DNA of 64,000 nt from Diadema setosum (GCF_964275005.1 NC_092685.1:29100682-29164681), one strand, 5' to 3'; positions 44,559 through 58,408 are shown, counted from the first letter of the stretch. A program made the numbers and translations. Notes: generated by a model not told the origin, from the letters alone.

Positions 44559-47178
44559 ATGTCAAGAGACACGACTTGGCTGCTGGTTTACTTTTGCATG
44601 TACTTGACGTGGTTGACGGTCAATGGAAATCAGGCTGAAAATACAACAGGTAAGTAACCCCGATTCAAATTGTATGCTCTCCTTCTCAGTCCTTCGACAT
44701 TCTCGTCGCTTCGTCTGCTCCATCTAAAAACGAAAAATAAATATCCCCATCAACTTTGTTCCACTGTCATTAGAAGAGTCTTTTTTTTTTTTCGATTGAC
44801 GGCGACACATTTTGCAGAACTATCATAAAGAGTATTGAGGATCAACTGACATAGCAAAAAGAGCATCAAACTATGCTTTGCCCATTTTTTAGTCCATGCC
44901 CCCAAAGCCAAAAGCGTCCACGCTCTTTAATTATGTATGTATGTAATATACACATATCATATAAATACATTATATAATCATATGATTACATAGTATGCAT
45001 ATAGGTTTGCTATAGATTGCCTTTTCGAGGAATACCGCTCAACACTTAACACACACACGCACACACACACAGACACACACACACACCCTCACAGGTCTGT
45101 AGTGTATGTTGTTTATAGTCATAAATGCAAACAGACATGATATAGATTATTGGAATGTGCTTCTATTCTGTATGTGTGTGCCTTAATGTGAGTATACGAG
45201 TGTTTGTTTTCCAGTAAACATGGACACTCGCAAGGATTCACTTTGAACAGTCTTTGATGCGTTCGGAAAAAAAAAATCATGCCTGCATGTGTCAAGACTT
45301 CAGATTCCTCTGAAAGTCAGTTGCACGATGGCACTAACCGTCTCGTGTATGGGAGTCGACAAGACAATATGCACAATCCTATGTGAAAACCATTATATGT
45401 TGTCCGTGTCAAATGTCAAAATGTTCGCACGATTTACCCTCAATCTGTCCAATGAGCATGATGAGTATCATAATAACGGTAAATGGTGTGTCGAATTGAA
45501 TTTAAATCTGGCTTTTTGATGGAAGATAAACCTTTACAAATTGGTTAAAGGGACTGACGGGAAAGAGTAAGTGGAACGCTAGCTGAGTAACTCATGCGCA
45601 TTGTATGTACAGTATGTATATCAAACGGTGGTGTAGATAATGGTGATGAACTTAACACACCTGACTCTGCCATGATAGTTATATAGGCGTAGGTAGACGA
45701 TGACGTGCTCAATTCATATTCGGTATTGTGTGTCCGTGTGTATTTTCCGAGCGCTGCTCATCGATGTGTCACTTTGACCGTGAACCTGGTCGCTAAAGAG
45801 GTTGCAAGCCAACACTGTATCCGCTCTCTATTTCCTCGCTATAAATGACCAGTGGATACTATGCATAGTCAGTATGCCTATGGTTTTTTATGGTAAAATA
45901 AAACACGGGACATGAAATAAATGTCAGAATATTGACTGAACTTAATGACATCGTGACGAAGCAGTTTAGTTTGTCCTCGCGTGTGCTTACTGGATCTTCT
46001 TAATTATATTGTGTTGCTGAGAGAAGGGGAAATAAAATGATATGAATCAATGGATGGGCATACTTCATGTAACAACCATAATTCAATTCGATTCATACAC
46101 TTACGTCGTTCGGAAATACAGCTAATGCAAAATGTTCGACCCATTAACCTTTTATATAATTTATATAGACTGTTTGGGCACGAGTTAGCTGTTCGGAAAC
46201 AAAATTTATAGATATCAGATTAATGTCGCGTGTTTTTTTGAGTGAATTTCATTTTGATGTTATAAGTATTTCCTGAAAGCAGGTAGTAGCTTATCATAGT
46301 TTAACTAATTCCTGAAAATCCCTATCTTATACGAAGCTTAATCAGGCAAAGCTAAAACACAGAGGCGTCGAAATAGGTTATCACACGGTAATGCGAGCCC
46401 GTGGAAAGACAAACAACCTGCCTCTGCAACTGATCGACAAATTGCCCTACATTAACGTAAATATGGATAAGCACTGTCTTGATCAGTGTTTTAGTAGCAG
46501 CTATGACAAAAGAAATTATGGGCATAAATTTGAATAACTACGCAGTGCCCGCTGCATGCTACAAGAATTGGAACTAGCACTGCCTGACGGGCGGAATCTC
46601 GGTGTTAAAGTGGAGACGTATTTCTGATGATCTGGGGATCGCATATAGGTTCGTATCCTACTCCAGTATTGTATATGCCCTTGATTGGAACTTGGAAATA
46701 TAGATACACGACTATTGCATCAAATTTGCTCGTCAGATTTATTTGTGTGAACATGAAAAGAGATATCATTTCATTTCATTTCATTTTATTTCATTTCATC
46801 TCATTTCATTTATTAATTTTTCACACAAATCATACAGTGTTGGATTTGTAACATACATCATCAAAAATCAATGAAAAGTAACGCGTATTTTGTAAATCCA
46901 GGATATAAAGACCAAAATGATATTACATAACACAAAATGTATCTAAAACAGTCTTAAGTACGTTATATTCATATTGGATAATTGAGATTATGTACGGGGG
47001 AACCTACATCTTTTGTACGCCGAAGCAGATGATTGTGGGGGTAAATCTATTTATTTTTATCATAACTAAATTTCATTTATTCTAAGAAAGTGAATGTTGA
47101 CCTATTGCAAGAGATCAATAATGATACAGCGAAAGGCATTATGTTCTTACCTTTAAACACACTTCGTTTTTCATATTC

Positions 47179-47246
<68 letters not shown>

Positions 47247-48161
47247 TACTGAATGACAAATCCTCTGATTCAGGAATTTGGATGGGTTGTTCAGTTCGTT
47301 TTATATCCGTCATTTTTTTGGAGGGGGGGGGGGGGGTGCTATGTGCGTTTATATTTGTCTACCACCGTTTTCGCTTTTAAACATCAATTCATTTCAACAT
47401 TTTCAAAACTAGGAATATCATTTCAGTCCAAACTAAGTTCCCAGAACCCGATTATGTTTCCTGCTATATTATCTGCTGTAAAGCAGCGACATGACACACG
47501 GATAATCGTTGCTGTATAGTGAGAAGAATTCAAATCTAAACCAACTTGACTTCATAAAAAAATGTAATTGATAAATCAAAAAGATAACTATTCATTCTGT
47601 AAACATGACACATAGGATACAGTAGTCCTTAATTTTTCTCTTGAATTGTAGATCCCTGGTCGGTTCGGCTAGTCGACGGCAGTGTTGACTCTGAGGGTCG
47701 TGTTGAAGTCTTCCTTGACGATACTTGGGGCGCGATATGTGACAACCTGTGGGGACCCGATGATGCCGAGGTCATCTGCAAACAGCTCGGCTACGTCGGG
47801 GCGGACCTGGCTCTGGTAGCTTCGCCATTTGGGCGAGGAAATAGCCCCGTACTCCTGGATAAAGTGCAATGTAATGGCCTTGAATCAAACATATCAACAT
47901 GTCAGTATACCGGTGGAGGCGTCAAGAGTTGTCACGAATCTAAAATAGCCGCCGTAACGTGCACGACTAGAGGTAAAGAGCGAATTGGGTCTCAATTCTT
48001 GAATACAGTCATCTTCTTATTGATTTTACGTCTCCAAGTTTATGAAGGCATAATCATGATATTATGTAAACAGAAGCCAGTAGGTCTTTCGCCGCCACTA
48101 TTCCAGCACCCCTGTCCACATATGATGGACACGAATCTGCTTATTTTCGTATCTTGCAGTG

Positions 48162-48198
<37 letters not shown>

Positions 48199-48483
48199 AC
48201 TCCAAAAGTGAAGAGGTAAATGAGACTTACTGACTCTCACAAACCTATGGGGCATCTTAATTCGGCAGATTATCTGTAGTGTCATGGAATGATACAGTAT
48301 ACTACGAGTCTCAAAATTAGGGTCTGAATTATAGAGAGTTATTATAAAGAGTTCCGGTCAGTCGTTCCACAAGAGCAGCAGTTTGCTCAGCAGTTGTCCA
48401 CAGCAGTTTGCTTATAGTTTGGGTTTCTTGGACAATCAGACGAAGTCCAACAATCCAAGGAACCACTCATTCCAACACAGTTG

Positions 48484-48535
<52 letters not shown>

Positions 48536-51500
48536 CACACTAGCAAGCGCAAGTTTGCAGTATGCACAGTTACACATCGCCGATACATGCTGTGTAACAG
48601 AATAAAGAACCCACATCACGTTAAACCGAGGAATTCTTTGTTCTTTATTGCAACAACGTGTCCATCTGAAGAGATTGCATACGAATCCATCACATGTAGA
48701 GTATGACTTTGGTACATGATATAACTTGATGCCTTTTTTTTGGGGGGGGGGGGGGCTGTGACTTTTAAGTTGTGTATTTTGTATGCTACATATCGAGAGA
48801 GATATAAGCGATAACTTATTCAATCTTTCCAACACTCCCATCATACTGTGAGTCTGTGATCATCCATCAGGTGCCGCATTTTTTTTTCACTTGTGGGTTG
48901 TAATTTCTCCAATGTTATCCCTAGGAAGCCTTCGGCTGGTCAACGGCTCAGCACCGTCTGAGGGACGCATAGAAGTTCTCACCGAGTCTGGAGAATGGGG
49001 AACTGTGTGTGACGACGGCTGGGATATCTCCGACGCTCGGGTCGCATGCCGAGAGTTGGGATATCCTGACGCGCTAGAGGCTCGTACAAATCCTTTTTTA
49101 TCTCGCTTTGGACCACCTTTCGGTCAAGGAACAGGCCCGATTCTGCTTGATGAAGTCACGTGTGGCACCCGACAGAGACTTCTGAGAGATTGTCCTGTGG
49201 CAAAGGGGTGGGGCATCCATGATTGTTCTCACGAAGAAGACGCAGGAGTGGTGTGCGACGACACAAGTAAGCTTGGGAATTGTTTCTTACCCCTCTCCAT
49301 TAAGCAGTCACAACTCCGATACGCAATGAGTCGTTTACCAAAACAATTGGTCCGTCGTTTAGTTATAATTATGTTCGTTTGCGCATGTCGGTCGCCTCAT
49401 CCGTTTATTTCAATATCAATTACAGTTCTGTGCTAATATTTTCTTTGTCGCTTTTATCGCTCAATTTACCGGTTCTTAGGAATTCGTATGGTGGACGGAG
49501 AGTACCCGGATGAAGGTCGAGTAGAGGTTTTCTACGGAGGCACGTGGGGGACGATCTGCACACACGAGTGGAGCATCGAAGACGCGCACGTTTTCTGTAG
49601 ACAGTTGGGACATCCACTGGGAGCTCGCTCGATTAAGACTGTGCCAAGTGATGGTAGACCAGTGTTACTAGAAGGTTTGCAATGTAACGGAAGTGAGGCT
49701 AGTCTTTTCGACTGTCAGTCAAGTGGATGGGCCAACAATGAGAACTGTGATCCAGAGTCAGCTCAGTCGGCAGGGGTCGTATGTAACGGTAGGACGACCA
49801 CGCCTTTCCCCATACATCATCATAATCAATACACTTTTTATTCGCATTTGTGTAGGTCTCTCAATCTCTCGTATTCGGACTGTAAGAGAATGGCATCTCA
49901 TACAAAGAAGAACAAACAAAATTGATATTATTCATTTTGTAAATCAGTCCTCGATACTAGTAGATGTTGTATGACGTAAGCCACATGATGTAATTTACGG
50001 TACACTAGAACCCTACGGAGAAGACTTAAAGGAATTAGATCAAAATGATAATTGTTTCACGTCTGGCCTGTTTAGGTTGAAGGTACCACCCGCTAGATTA
50101 TTTGGATGATGTAATTTTGGTTTAGACGGGGGTTCAGGTTTTAACTTTTTGTGAGATAAATGAGAAACCGCTTTATATTAATAAGTATGAAATATGAAAG
50201 TGCATACAATCCTAAGGAGGAAGTGTATTTAATGAAAATTGGCTTTGATATGGCTGAGATATTCAGAAACAAAGAGATCCTAACTAAGGTGGGACCCATC
50301 TCTTTTGAGGACAAAACTTTGTTTTATTTCGTTTTTGGATATTTCAGCTATTTCAAAACAGATTTTCATCAAACGAAACTTTATCACCTCTTTGAATTGT
50401 ACGCTCTTTAATATTTCATAAATGGTTTCTAATCATCTCGAAAAAAGTTAAAATCTGAATCCCCCATCTTAACCAAAAGTATACAATTTCTTTAAGTCTT
50501 TTTAGGGACTTGTTTGTCTATAGGTGTCCTATAACAATTTTTAGCGTTGTTTGGTTTGGTTTTCCTTTTTATTCCCAGTGCCAACGATTGTCATAGACTT
50601 ACTCAGTGGCTCGAGCTCCTTCGAAGGGGTAGTGAGATATCGAGAAGACACTACTAGCGGTTTGATCTGTGACGAGGACTGGGGGGACAGGGAAGCAACC
50701 GTTGTCTGTCGCCAGCTGGGGTACGCGGAAGCTGCCAGCTCGAAACCAGTCTCGCTCGGGACTGTGAAGGGGACGATCTTTTACCGGGATTACCAATGTG
50801 AGGGAACAGAATCTCAGTTAAGCGAGTGCGCCTACAGGACTTTAAATTTCGCGGAGTGTGATTCTGATCACATTGCACAAATCACGTGTGGACCTCCAAA
50901 AGGTAAAATCCAGTCTTCCTATTTCAGTGACAATAATAACTTAATCAACCAGTCTTCCATTGCTTTTTGGGTCTTTTGTAAGCCATAAATGGCATGCCTA
51001 TGTTCATATTGCTTGTGTCGAAACATCCGTACAGAGCTGTAGGTAAATCAGCATACATCCTGGCTGCAAAGTGGTTGATCTATTAACTTGCAGTTTTCCT
51101 AACTCTTATAGCACAACCATGACAAAATCGAACCTCATCTTAATGCTGCAACAATCACTAAAAAATGCACAAATTTCATTACCTGCAATGACCGTCCTGT
51201 TTGAGTCATTGAAGTGATTCATTTTCGGCATGATTACTATATTCTCTTTTGGAATCAAATATTTGTTTCGGGTATACACGCTAACTCAGGGACCATGTTA
51301 TAACAATGTTGTTCGTACCGGTGGATATCCCATGATACATCACGTTCCAATCAAGCAACTATGCGTCTTCTATCACTGAATCCATAATTGTCTTAGAGTC
51401 CCTTTTATACCGGAAGTCTATGTGTCAAATTTGGCGCTTGGATACTTCCGTATCCAATGGAGTATCTAAAGCCGGAGTTGCGCACGCAGCCAGGTTCAAT

Positions 51501-53991
51501 ACAGTCACTTCATAGCTATGAGATGCGTTTTACTCACACGTTTCCAGATTCCTGTAATCTACAAATAGAACCGCTATGGAGGATCAGACAGGTTGGGAGA
51601 AAGCATGGACCTAATACACATGGACATTCATCGTATCGTTAATTAATTCATGCACCCGTACATCTCAAAAGCGCCACAAAGACATTTTTAGCAAGCTTCA
51701 CTGCTTTGATCCCATGATCGTCACCGCCAGCAAGTCCTTTGAAGAACAAGACGGAGATTCGAGAAATCTATAACTATATGCGCAGAAGAAAATAACTCAT
51801 AAAAATCAAGTAAAGTGAATATGCAGTTGTGGTGTATGTTAGGAAATCATACCTCAAACAATTTCGCTTGGGAGAAGCAAGCAGTTTTTAAAAGAAAGCT
51901 AACATTTTGGCAGAATGATTGTCATTTGTGATCTCAATATTTCACTTTTCTCCAGCTTATTCCAGAGCAAAAAGGGACGGTAATGGTAGAGAACAGATAT
52001 ATCTTGCCATTAGGCAAGGTCTTATGCGTGTACAAAAATGTGCGAATCAGCAATTACCCATCTTTTGACACAAAATTTGTAATGATTTCAGGTTTGCTGC
52101 TCCTCATCATCTGTATTTATTCAAAGACATTTCCGTTTAAAAAAAGGCACATCATCGAAACAAGACTGAAATGAAGGAAAATATTCTTCTGTTAGTGACG
52201 ATACATGATCACACAATTGTTACTATCCAGACACCTGAATGTACTCATTAAAATGCTCATAATTAGGGGTCGGCGACGATTCTTACATCGAAGAAAGAAC
52301 AGTCCATGTATATCAGGTCCATGAAGAAAGTAAACAGAACGGGACAGGTTCTCGTTAAAGACATTTGTCGTTAGTTCGTGATTTTCATTTTTACTGCTCA
52401 TAGGTATTAAGTTGTCGACTTCAAACCGAGCTACTCAAAGTCGCTATCGTGGAGGTCATGTTAGAGCAAAATCAAAAAGACGAAGTGGTTGTTAACGATC
52501 TCATGAGGTGATTCTATTTGTCTTATTTGTTCCACGGTTGAAGTGATGAAATTACGAATGAGCCTCAAACTTATAAAGATATGTATTATGTTGAAAGAAG
52601 ATGATCTCAGACACAACTCCAAAAGGCCTTCGAATTCTAATAATAATAATCTTTACTGTATTTCACGATGGATGATGTCTAGATTTCGATATTCGACTGG
52701 ACGGCAGCGAGTTTCCCGAGCAGGGTCGAGTGGACGTCTTTCTGGACGGAGAGTGGGGCTTGCTCACCTCTTGGTCTTTGAGTGCCAGCATCCGCGAAGT
52801 TTGTTGCCGTCATCTGGGCTACGCCGGATCAACTGTTCGATATCTTGACGAAAACGCTTTTCAGCGAGGAGTTGGCAATATTCTTATCAGAAACATGGGA
52901 TGTTTGGGCTCCGAAAAACGCATCCAGGATTGCTATAGGGTGGATCTGGTTAGTGACGGCTTTGGGTATACTACCCCTGATGACGCCATCGAAGTGGTAT
53001 GCTATCCATATGGTGAGTATATGAAGCAGTATACCATTCAACTTGATACTCCTGTGTGTGTGTCTACCCACTGCGGGTGGGAATGTGTGTTCATGCATAA
53101 GTATGCGTTGGTATCTTGTATGTTATGAATGAACAATGTGTTATTCTCCATCAATACGCTACTTACACAAATATGTGCACAAGTGCGGGCTCGCACAAAC
53201 TCTCAGCCACGTGCTGATTGGCACATTGATAATCGTTCACTAATTTTTCTTATAATAATTAACGTGTCATCAGTCGTCCCGTCTATTCAACGGGGTCCGG
53301 CAGATTTCTTTCGTTATATCAAATTTTCGTTGTGCCACAACAGCAAAAGAAATAAAGGTGTATATAGATAAGAATGTTGGAACCTGAATTTTTACCTCAT
53401 TGTAACTATAACCGTGTTTGCTATGACGGGAGTGCACACTACAAATACTATAGTACACCAATTCATGTTTTTACTCGTTCAATCTATTCACTGACAATTA
53501 CTAACATGAGCCTGTGGCTTATTTAAGTAAGTCCGTGTCTCAGAAACACAATGCATCAATCAGTTATACAAACTAGAATGAAAGCATAAAATACGGACAA
53601 TAAGAATGTCATACCGTTGTATAAATTGAAAGTAAGATACAAAACATGAAAAATATTTTAAGAATAAACTTGTCGTCTCTTTCTTCCCATTCCGTTTCAT
53701 TGTTCCCTGTGGTAGAGTCTGTTGCGAATCATCCTGTGAGATTGATTGACGCCGATGGAAACAGTAATCAAAACTTCGGAATGGTTCAGATATTTAATGA
53801 TGGCCACTGGGGTGCTGTATGTGACTCCACTTTCACCGGAACGGATGTGAGCATGTATTAGACTGGCTTATTGTTTTCATTAGCGGAAACCTATTTTAGC
53901 TATACTAAATGATGATATTATATATATATATACGTGTGTGTCTATGTGTGCGTGTGCGTGTGTTTGATATATAGTCGAGACGATGAGGACA

Positions 53992-54038
<47 letters not shown>

Positions 54039-54040
54039 AA

Positions 54041-54085
<45 letters not shown>

Positions 54086-56646
54086 ACATTATTACTACAT
54101 GACGGTCGAACAAATCCCTCCACACTTTTAAATAATTCAATAATGCTTCCCCTCCATCACTGTCCATTTTCATCATTTTCATCAACTTTCAGTAAATAAC
54201 ATGTATCTATAGCCTTCTCATTTGATTGTATTTGCATTATATTTCGATCTATGTAGATTGTGTATACATGCATGTTGCTCTGTTCCATACTATGTTATGT
54301 ACACTGATACTCTTTGTTGAAAATGAAAATATATAAAATGTAATGAAATGAAAATGTTCAGAAGATAAAATACCCTCCGTATTCTGCGCTTAATTGTCAT
54401 TTCTTGTTCTGTCCATCTTTTTTTCTCTCTCTACTCTTTCTCGATATACTTACGTCTTTTTCTATGGACGTCTGTACCATGTCAGACATGTTAATCAATT
54501 ATCATTATTGTTCCCGATGAAAACATAATCTATCATGCATTGTTATCCTAGGTTCTGTGTAGGGAGCTTGGCCATCTCAACACAGATGACTCGAGGTACC
54601 TCTATAGCTACGAGTACGACTCAACGAAGTGGCGATACCCTAGGGTTTGGTTCCAATTTTCCTATTGCCAATCTAACGTCGACAAGATTTTCGAATGCTA
54701 CCATGAGCCGTGGGGCCACACCAATGGGTGCTCCGACATCAACTCCTTAGCCTTCGTTACGTGCGTTGCCAACACTGATCCTGTAACTAATCCTACCTCA
54801 GGTATGAAAGCTATATAGCAAGGGAAAAATTGTGCAAAAGATCTTGTTTTATTGACCAGTATAAGGTTGCAAAGACCTAAGGTTTCCTAATAAATGTTGT
54901 GCTCGATATGTTTGTGAAGATGTTAGTGTGAATGGATGGGAGGGGTGAATATCAACATTACCTACGAACGGTCATCAAAACTTACATATTGAAGTAAATG
55001 AAATCTCCAAACTATCTAACAGTGTTTAATAGAGGATAACATTATAAACACTGCCAGCTACGTACAGATATTTCAGTTGGGAATCTACACTCAGAAAAAA
55101 AAAAATAAATAAGCGCCTTTTCCAGTGCATATTTTTCATAGAAGATTTTGACAAAAATCTTTGTGTCATATACCATATTAAATGTTATTCAACCGACCGG
55201 AAAGGTTAACACAAAGGGAAGTTTTGATCATTATTGACCCCGTTCGTTTTTGTCTTTCAAAGCGCAAAGTAAAAATTGCAGAATTTGCAAATTCCCTTCA
55301 AGATAACAATGATGACAGAAGACCAATTTCACACAATGACAGACATAAATTGATGTTATGTGATTGTCACTCTGCTTTAACTGCAGTTGTAAAATCTCCT
55401 TTCTTTTAAACAGTATAGGAACAAAGTCAAAGAAGACAATTGCAATGAACATGACTTCAAAATGTTGAAACAGGCCTGAGATAATGATTAAGTGGAGATA
55501 ATGAGAGAATAAAAAGAAAATGATGGATTGCTGGCATTGAAGGTTGCATGGTGGATAAGACTCCTGACTACCGGTCGGATGATCCAAGTTGAAATTCAGT
55601 CCAGTATAGTATACGTCCTGCACAATAAGTTCTACCAATCATTATGACCCTCTACACCCATATGAATAGATTAATTCCTGGCAACCCTAGGGTAATGATA
55701 ATGACATGTCCTAGTAGAATTATGTCAACACTGTGGAGGCTATACCATGGAAAAGAAGACTATCGTTTTTATCCGTGAGATAAGAAATTATCATTCCTTC
55801 GGTTTAATCTGCCTCTGCAGTATTATGATCATTTTCCAGAGAGCGTTATCATTTATGATTATCCCAGCATTATTATTGCAGGCTTATACCCGTGCATACG
55901 CCTTTGCCCAGTGGACACCAATGCATTCACCTTTGTTCAGTGGGACATTACAGATTGCGCTTTTGTCCGGTGGCACATAATGAGAGCAGACATGTTTTTC
56001 CAAAGGTTTCAGCACCAGGAAGGATACAATCAAAATTCTTTTGTTAAAGACATAGTCGTATAGTCCTTATCATCACAAAAATATGGGTCAGATAACCATA
56101 CACGCATTTGTCCAGTGGAAAGTGAGTGCAATGATATGTCTACGAAGGGTGAGTGAGTGCTATGATATATCTACGAAGGGTACTAGCGCCAGGCAAGGTT
56201 CTATCAAGAATCATCTATTTTCAAGTTCAAAGTCTATCGATATATTATCGTGTTTCCCCTCAACTACGGTCTTTACAAGATTCTGTGTCTCTTGATTACC
56301 CGCCTCAGGTCCCGACCAGTCGAGTAATCTCGGGGCGTGGCAGATAACTCTCATCGCACTTGCAGTTATCGGGGTGCCATTCCTCTTCATCGCCTGCTGT
56401 TGCTGCTGCTGCCGAGAGGAAATGTCAAATCACCAGACATCGTCTTCTGCTGTAAGAACCATCAGTGCTACATACCTGCATTCGCCGAATTCAACACAAC
56501 TTGAGGTATCTCCGACGGAGGCCTCGTGTCCTCCACCAGCCTACGTGCCGCCTTCACCGGATCCGGTTGAAGAGCCGCCAACGTACGAATCGGTGACACC
56601 GGAAAGTGTGCCCAAAGATACGGAAAATGACTCTTATGACGCGTAG
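44559..56646 (+). CDS. SRCR gene B: six-SRCR-domain single-pass membrane receptor with PPxY tail
   Basis: Nine coding exons: 44559-44649, 47652-47972, 48925-49266, 49480-49788, 50579-50902, 52683-53012, 53716-53846, 54552-54801 and 56309-56646. They total 2436 nt in one frame, giving 811 residues. Structure follows gene A: signal peptide 1-30, SRCR domains at about 31-137, 138-251, 252-354, 355-462, 463-572 and 573-699, a membrane span at about 710-728, six consecutive cysteines at 729-734, then a tail with PPAY (775-778) and PPTY (789-792). Exon lengths equal gene A except exon 3 (12 nt shorter) and exon 9 (3 nt longer). Exon identity is high while intron sizes differ. No disabling change was seen. 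The product is probably a cell-surface recognition receptor; the ligand is unknown. Confidence 0.9.
45049..45088. repeat. (AC)n microsatellite in gene B intron 1
   Basis: AC units with CG and AG interruptions. The rest of this 3.0-kb intron aligns in part with intron 1 of gene A and shows no extra gene. Confidence 0.85.
46766..46815. repeat. (ATTTC)n pentanucleotide repeat
   Basis: About ten units of TTTCA with minor changes lie in intron 1 of gene B. It could be a simple repeat or the tail of an unrecognised retroposon lying on the opposite strand. Confidence 0.75.
47181..47245. repeat. (TG)n microsatellite in gene B intron 1
   Basis: About 32 TG units with one TATG interruption, 400 bp upstream of exon 2. 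Predicted Cys-Val frames across it are artefacts. Confidence 0.95.
48163..48531. repeat. (TG)n and (TA)n microsatellites in gene B intron 2
   Basis: A pure TG tract at 48165-48197 and a TA tract at 48487-48531 lie in the 952-bp intron between SRCR1 and SRCR2 of gene B. The large satellite array of the gene A intron is absent here. Confidence 0.9.
50070..50497. mobile_element. TTAAAGGGA-type foldback MITE, copy B
   Basis: Related to the elements at 21188-21591 and 60129-60513: it shares the inverted parts TTTAATGAAAATTGGCTTTG and AGATTTTCATCAAA around a central GGTGGGACCCA, and the right end CTTAACCAAAAGTATACAAT. It sits in the intron between SRCR3 and SRCR4 of gene B, right after GTCTGGCCTG. 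Gene A has the same GTCTGGCCTG (31547-31556) without the element, so insertion followed the duplication. The left boundary is approximate. Confidence 0.65.
52683..53012 (+). other. Divergent fifth SRCR domain exon of gene B
   Basis: Same cysteine pattern as gene A 34087-34416: no Cys after WG (WGLLTSWS), no Cys between QDC and VVCYPYG, and an added Cys giving CCRHLGY. Several surface-loop residues differ between the copies (TSWSLSASI against TDSFVSSEV), while the altered cysteine pattern is kept. Confidence 0.85.
53915..54082. repeat. Long (TA)n arrays in the split sixth SRCR domain
   Basis: TA tracts at 53916-53932, 53995-54038 and 54045-54082, with a TG/CG-rich stretch between, lie in the phase-0 intron that divides the sixth SRCR domain of gene B. 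The gene A counterpart is only 147 bp, so repeat growth explains most of the difference (705 bp). Confidence 0.9.
55900..56130. repeat. Degenerate TTTGTCCAGTGGGACA repeats
   Basis: Variants GCCCAGTGGACACC, TTGTTCAGTGGGACATTA, TTTGTCCGGTGGCACATAA and TTTGTCCAGTGGAAAG recur within about 200 bp of intron 8 of gene B. Related words lie in intron 8 of gene A (TTTGTCCAGTGGGAAATA and TTGTCCAGTGGGACATGAG at 36193-36245). The repeat therefore predates the duplication. Confidence 0.55.
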
Positions 56647-57234
56647 CGTCTACACGTAGATATTTCGGTTATATTACGGGTCTTTTTTTTTTTCCTGACG
56701 GATGACATTCCAGTGTAACAACGGCGTCGGTATCATTGAAACCTATGTACCATGCATGATCAGCTATTATGATGATGTTATTTTATCAGCCTTGTTTACT
56801 GATAGCACACAACGCGGTAAGCTTATCGTTTAAGGCATGAGATATAAAGTTGAAAATCACCACGTAACACAGCCCACGCACACACACAAGCCACATTTGC
56901 TATAAACGCGCATACATGCAGACTCTGCGCCGAAGATTTAAATTTGTGAATAAGTAAGCCGTTAAATGCATGATCATTTTGGTTCGCAAACAGTGCATGC
57001 ATAAACGTAAACAAATATTGCTGCATCCAACAGCTTGTCAACATTTTGAAGGATCATACCAGTATCTTAATCTCGTAAGGACCTCGAAATCGGTCCACTT
57101 TATTGTTATGAAGACATGATATCGGCGGTCAACTGTCAGTCAGCCGACCCTATTCGAGAGAGCAAGAACGACACTTTTAGTCCAAAACAAAGCACATCGA
57201 TACTCAGACCGAATTATTTTAGCTGACGTATCGA
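56647..57234 (+). other. Gene B 3' flank
   Basis: 3'UTR and intergenic DNA. No close AATAAA was found; one at 57712-57717, after the MITE at 57235, is a possible but distant signal. Nothing else recognised. Confidence 0.4.
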
Positions 57235-57365
57235 GGGGTGTTTCATCAACCTTTGTCAGCGCTGACAATCACCATAGTAACAGTGAGAGACCAGAGCATC
57301 TCATCCAATCAAAACCAAGGATTTTGCTGAAATTGTCAGCGCTGACAACGTTGATGAAACACCCC
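57235..57365. mobile_element. 131-bp foldback MITE (GGGGTGTTTCATCAAC)
   Basis: GGGGTGTTTCATCAAC at the left is mirrored by GTTGATGAAACACCCC at the right, and each arm carries the palindrome TTGTCAGCGCTGACAA. The C run at the right edge has expanded. Non-coding. Confidence 0.85.
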
Positions 57366-58348
57366 CCCCCCCCCTGATCTCATATTAGGCTTTCAATAGC
57401 CTCGGCTCGAGAGCCGGCATAGTGACTTAAAAGGTTATTAAGCTATGATTTGTCATATTCTTCCCTTCTCTTTCCTCTTATATTTTTTCCTTTTTTTATC
57501 ATGTACCAATATTATGTTTTTATTATTATTTCTATAATTTTCAATTCATGTATTTCATAGTTTCATATTGTGGTGTATTTGTAATCTATACTGACCTCAT
57601 GGTAGACGAGCGATATCATGTAAGCATCGTTGATTTTGGGCTATCCAGCCGCTGGTTTGTTTTTTTTTTTGGTTTTTTTTGGGTTTTTTTTTTGGTTTTT
57701 TTAATACGGAAAATAAAATCGATTATTGTCTCCCGTTCTTACACCTAGTGAATTTCATATCTTATCATATACTTATTGTATCGCTATTGAATGAACGTCA
57801 TGTGCTGCAATAAGTAAAGAGACGTAGAAAAGAAAGTAATAGGAGAAATCGAGGTGCCGCAACGACATTTTAAAATGCGTATTCAAGTTTTGAGTCCTCA
57901 ATATATATCTCCCGTACGTTCGTAAACAAAGTAAATTCTATATATCACCTTTTCTGAATCGACTATTTCACTAAGACATGACTGTGTCATCACAGTCCAT
58001 GCATTTATGTCACTAATTGTGGAATAGGATACAGCTTACATTGTATAATATCTCTGATATACTATACTGTCGAACCCCCTCATTATTGTTGAAAGTGCGT
58101 GTGTGAGAGTGTTTAGACGTGACAAACTTAATAAAAGATAAATAAATGTGTATTTTAGCAAGAAGACTTTGGCATATTCAAAATGAAACCATGACACTTA
58201 GTGTTTTGAGGTCCCTCTTCACCGTCACATTAAATTTTCTCTTTTAAAATATCAACTTTGAGAGTACTCTGTATAACCAAGATCTCCATGTATCAATTTG
58301 CGGTTTATATACAAAACTTTACATACAAAACAAAGAGATATTGCTCAT

Positions 58349-58350
<2 letters not shown>
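57366..58350. other. Intergenic, nothing recognised
   Basis: AT-rich DNA with T/G homopolymer stretches around 57660-57700 and scattered AATAAA hexamers. No splice-bordered coding segment seen. Confidence 0.45.

Positions 58351-58406
<56 letters not shown>
58350..58406. repeat. (TG)n microsatellite
   Basis: A pure TG tract of about 28 units. Confidence 0.97.
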
Positions 58407-58408
<2 letters not shown>

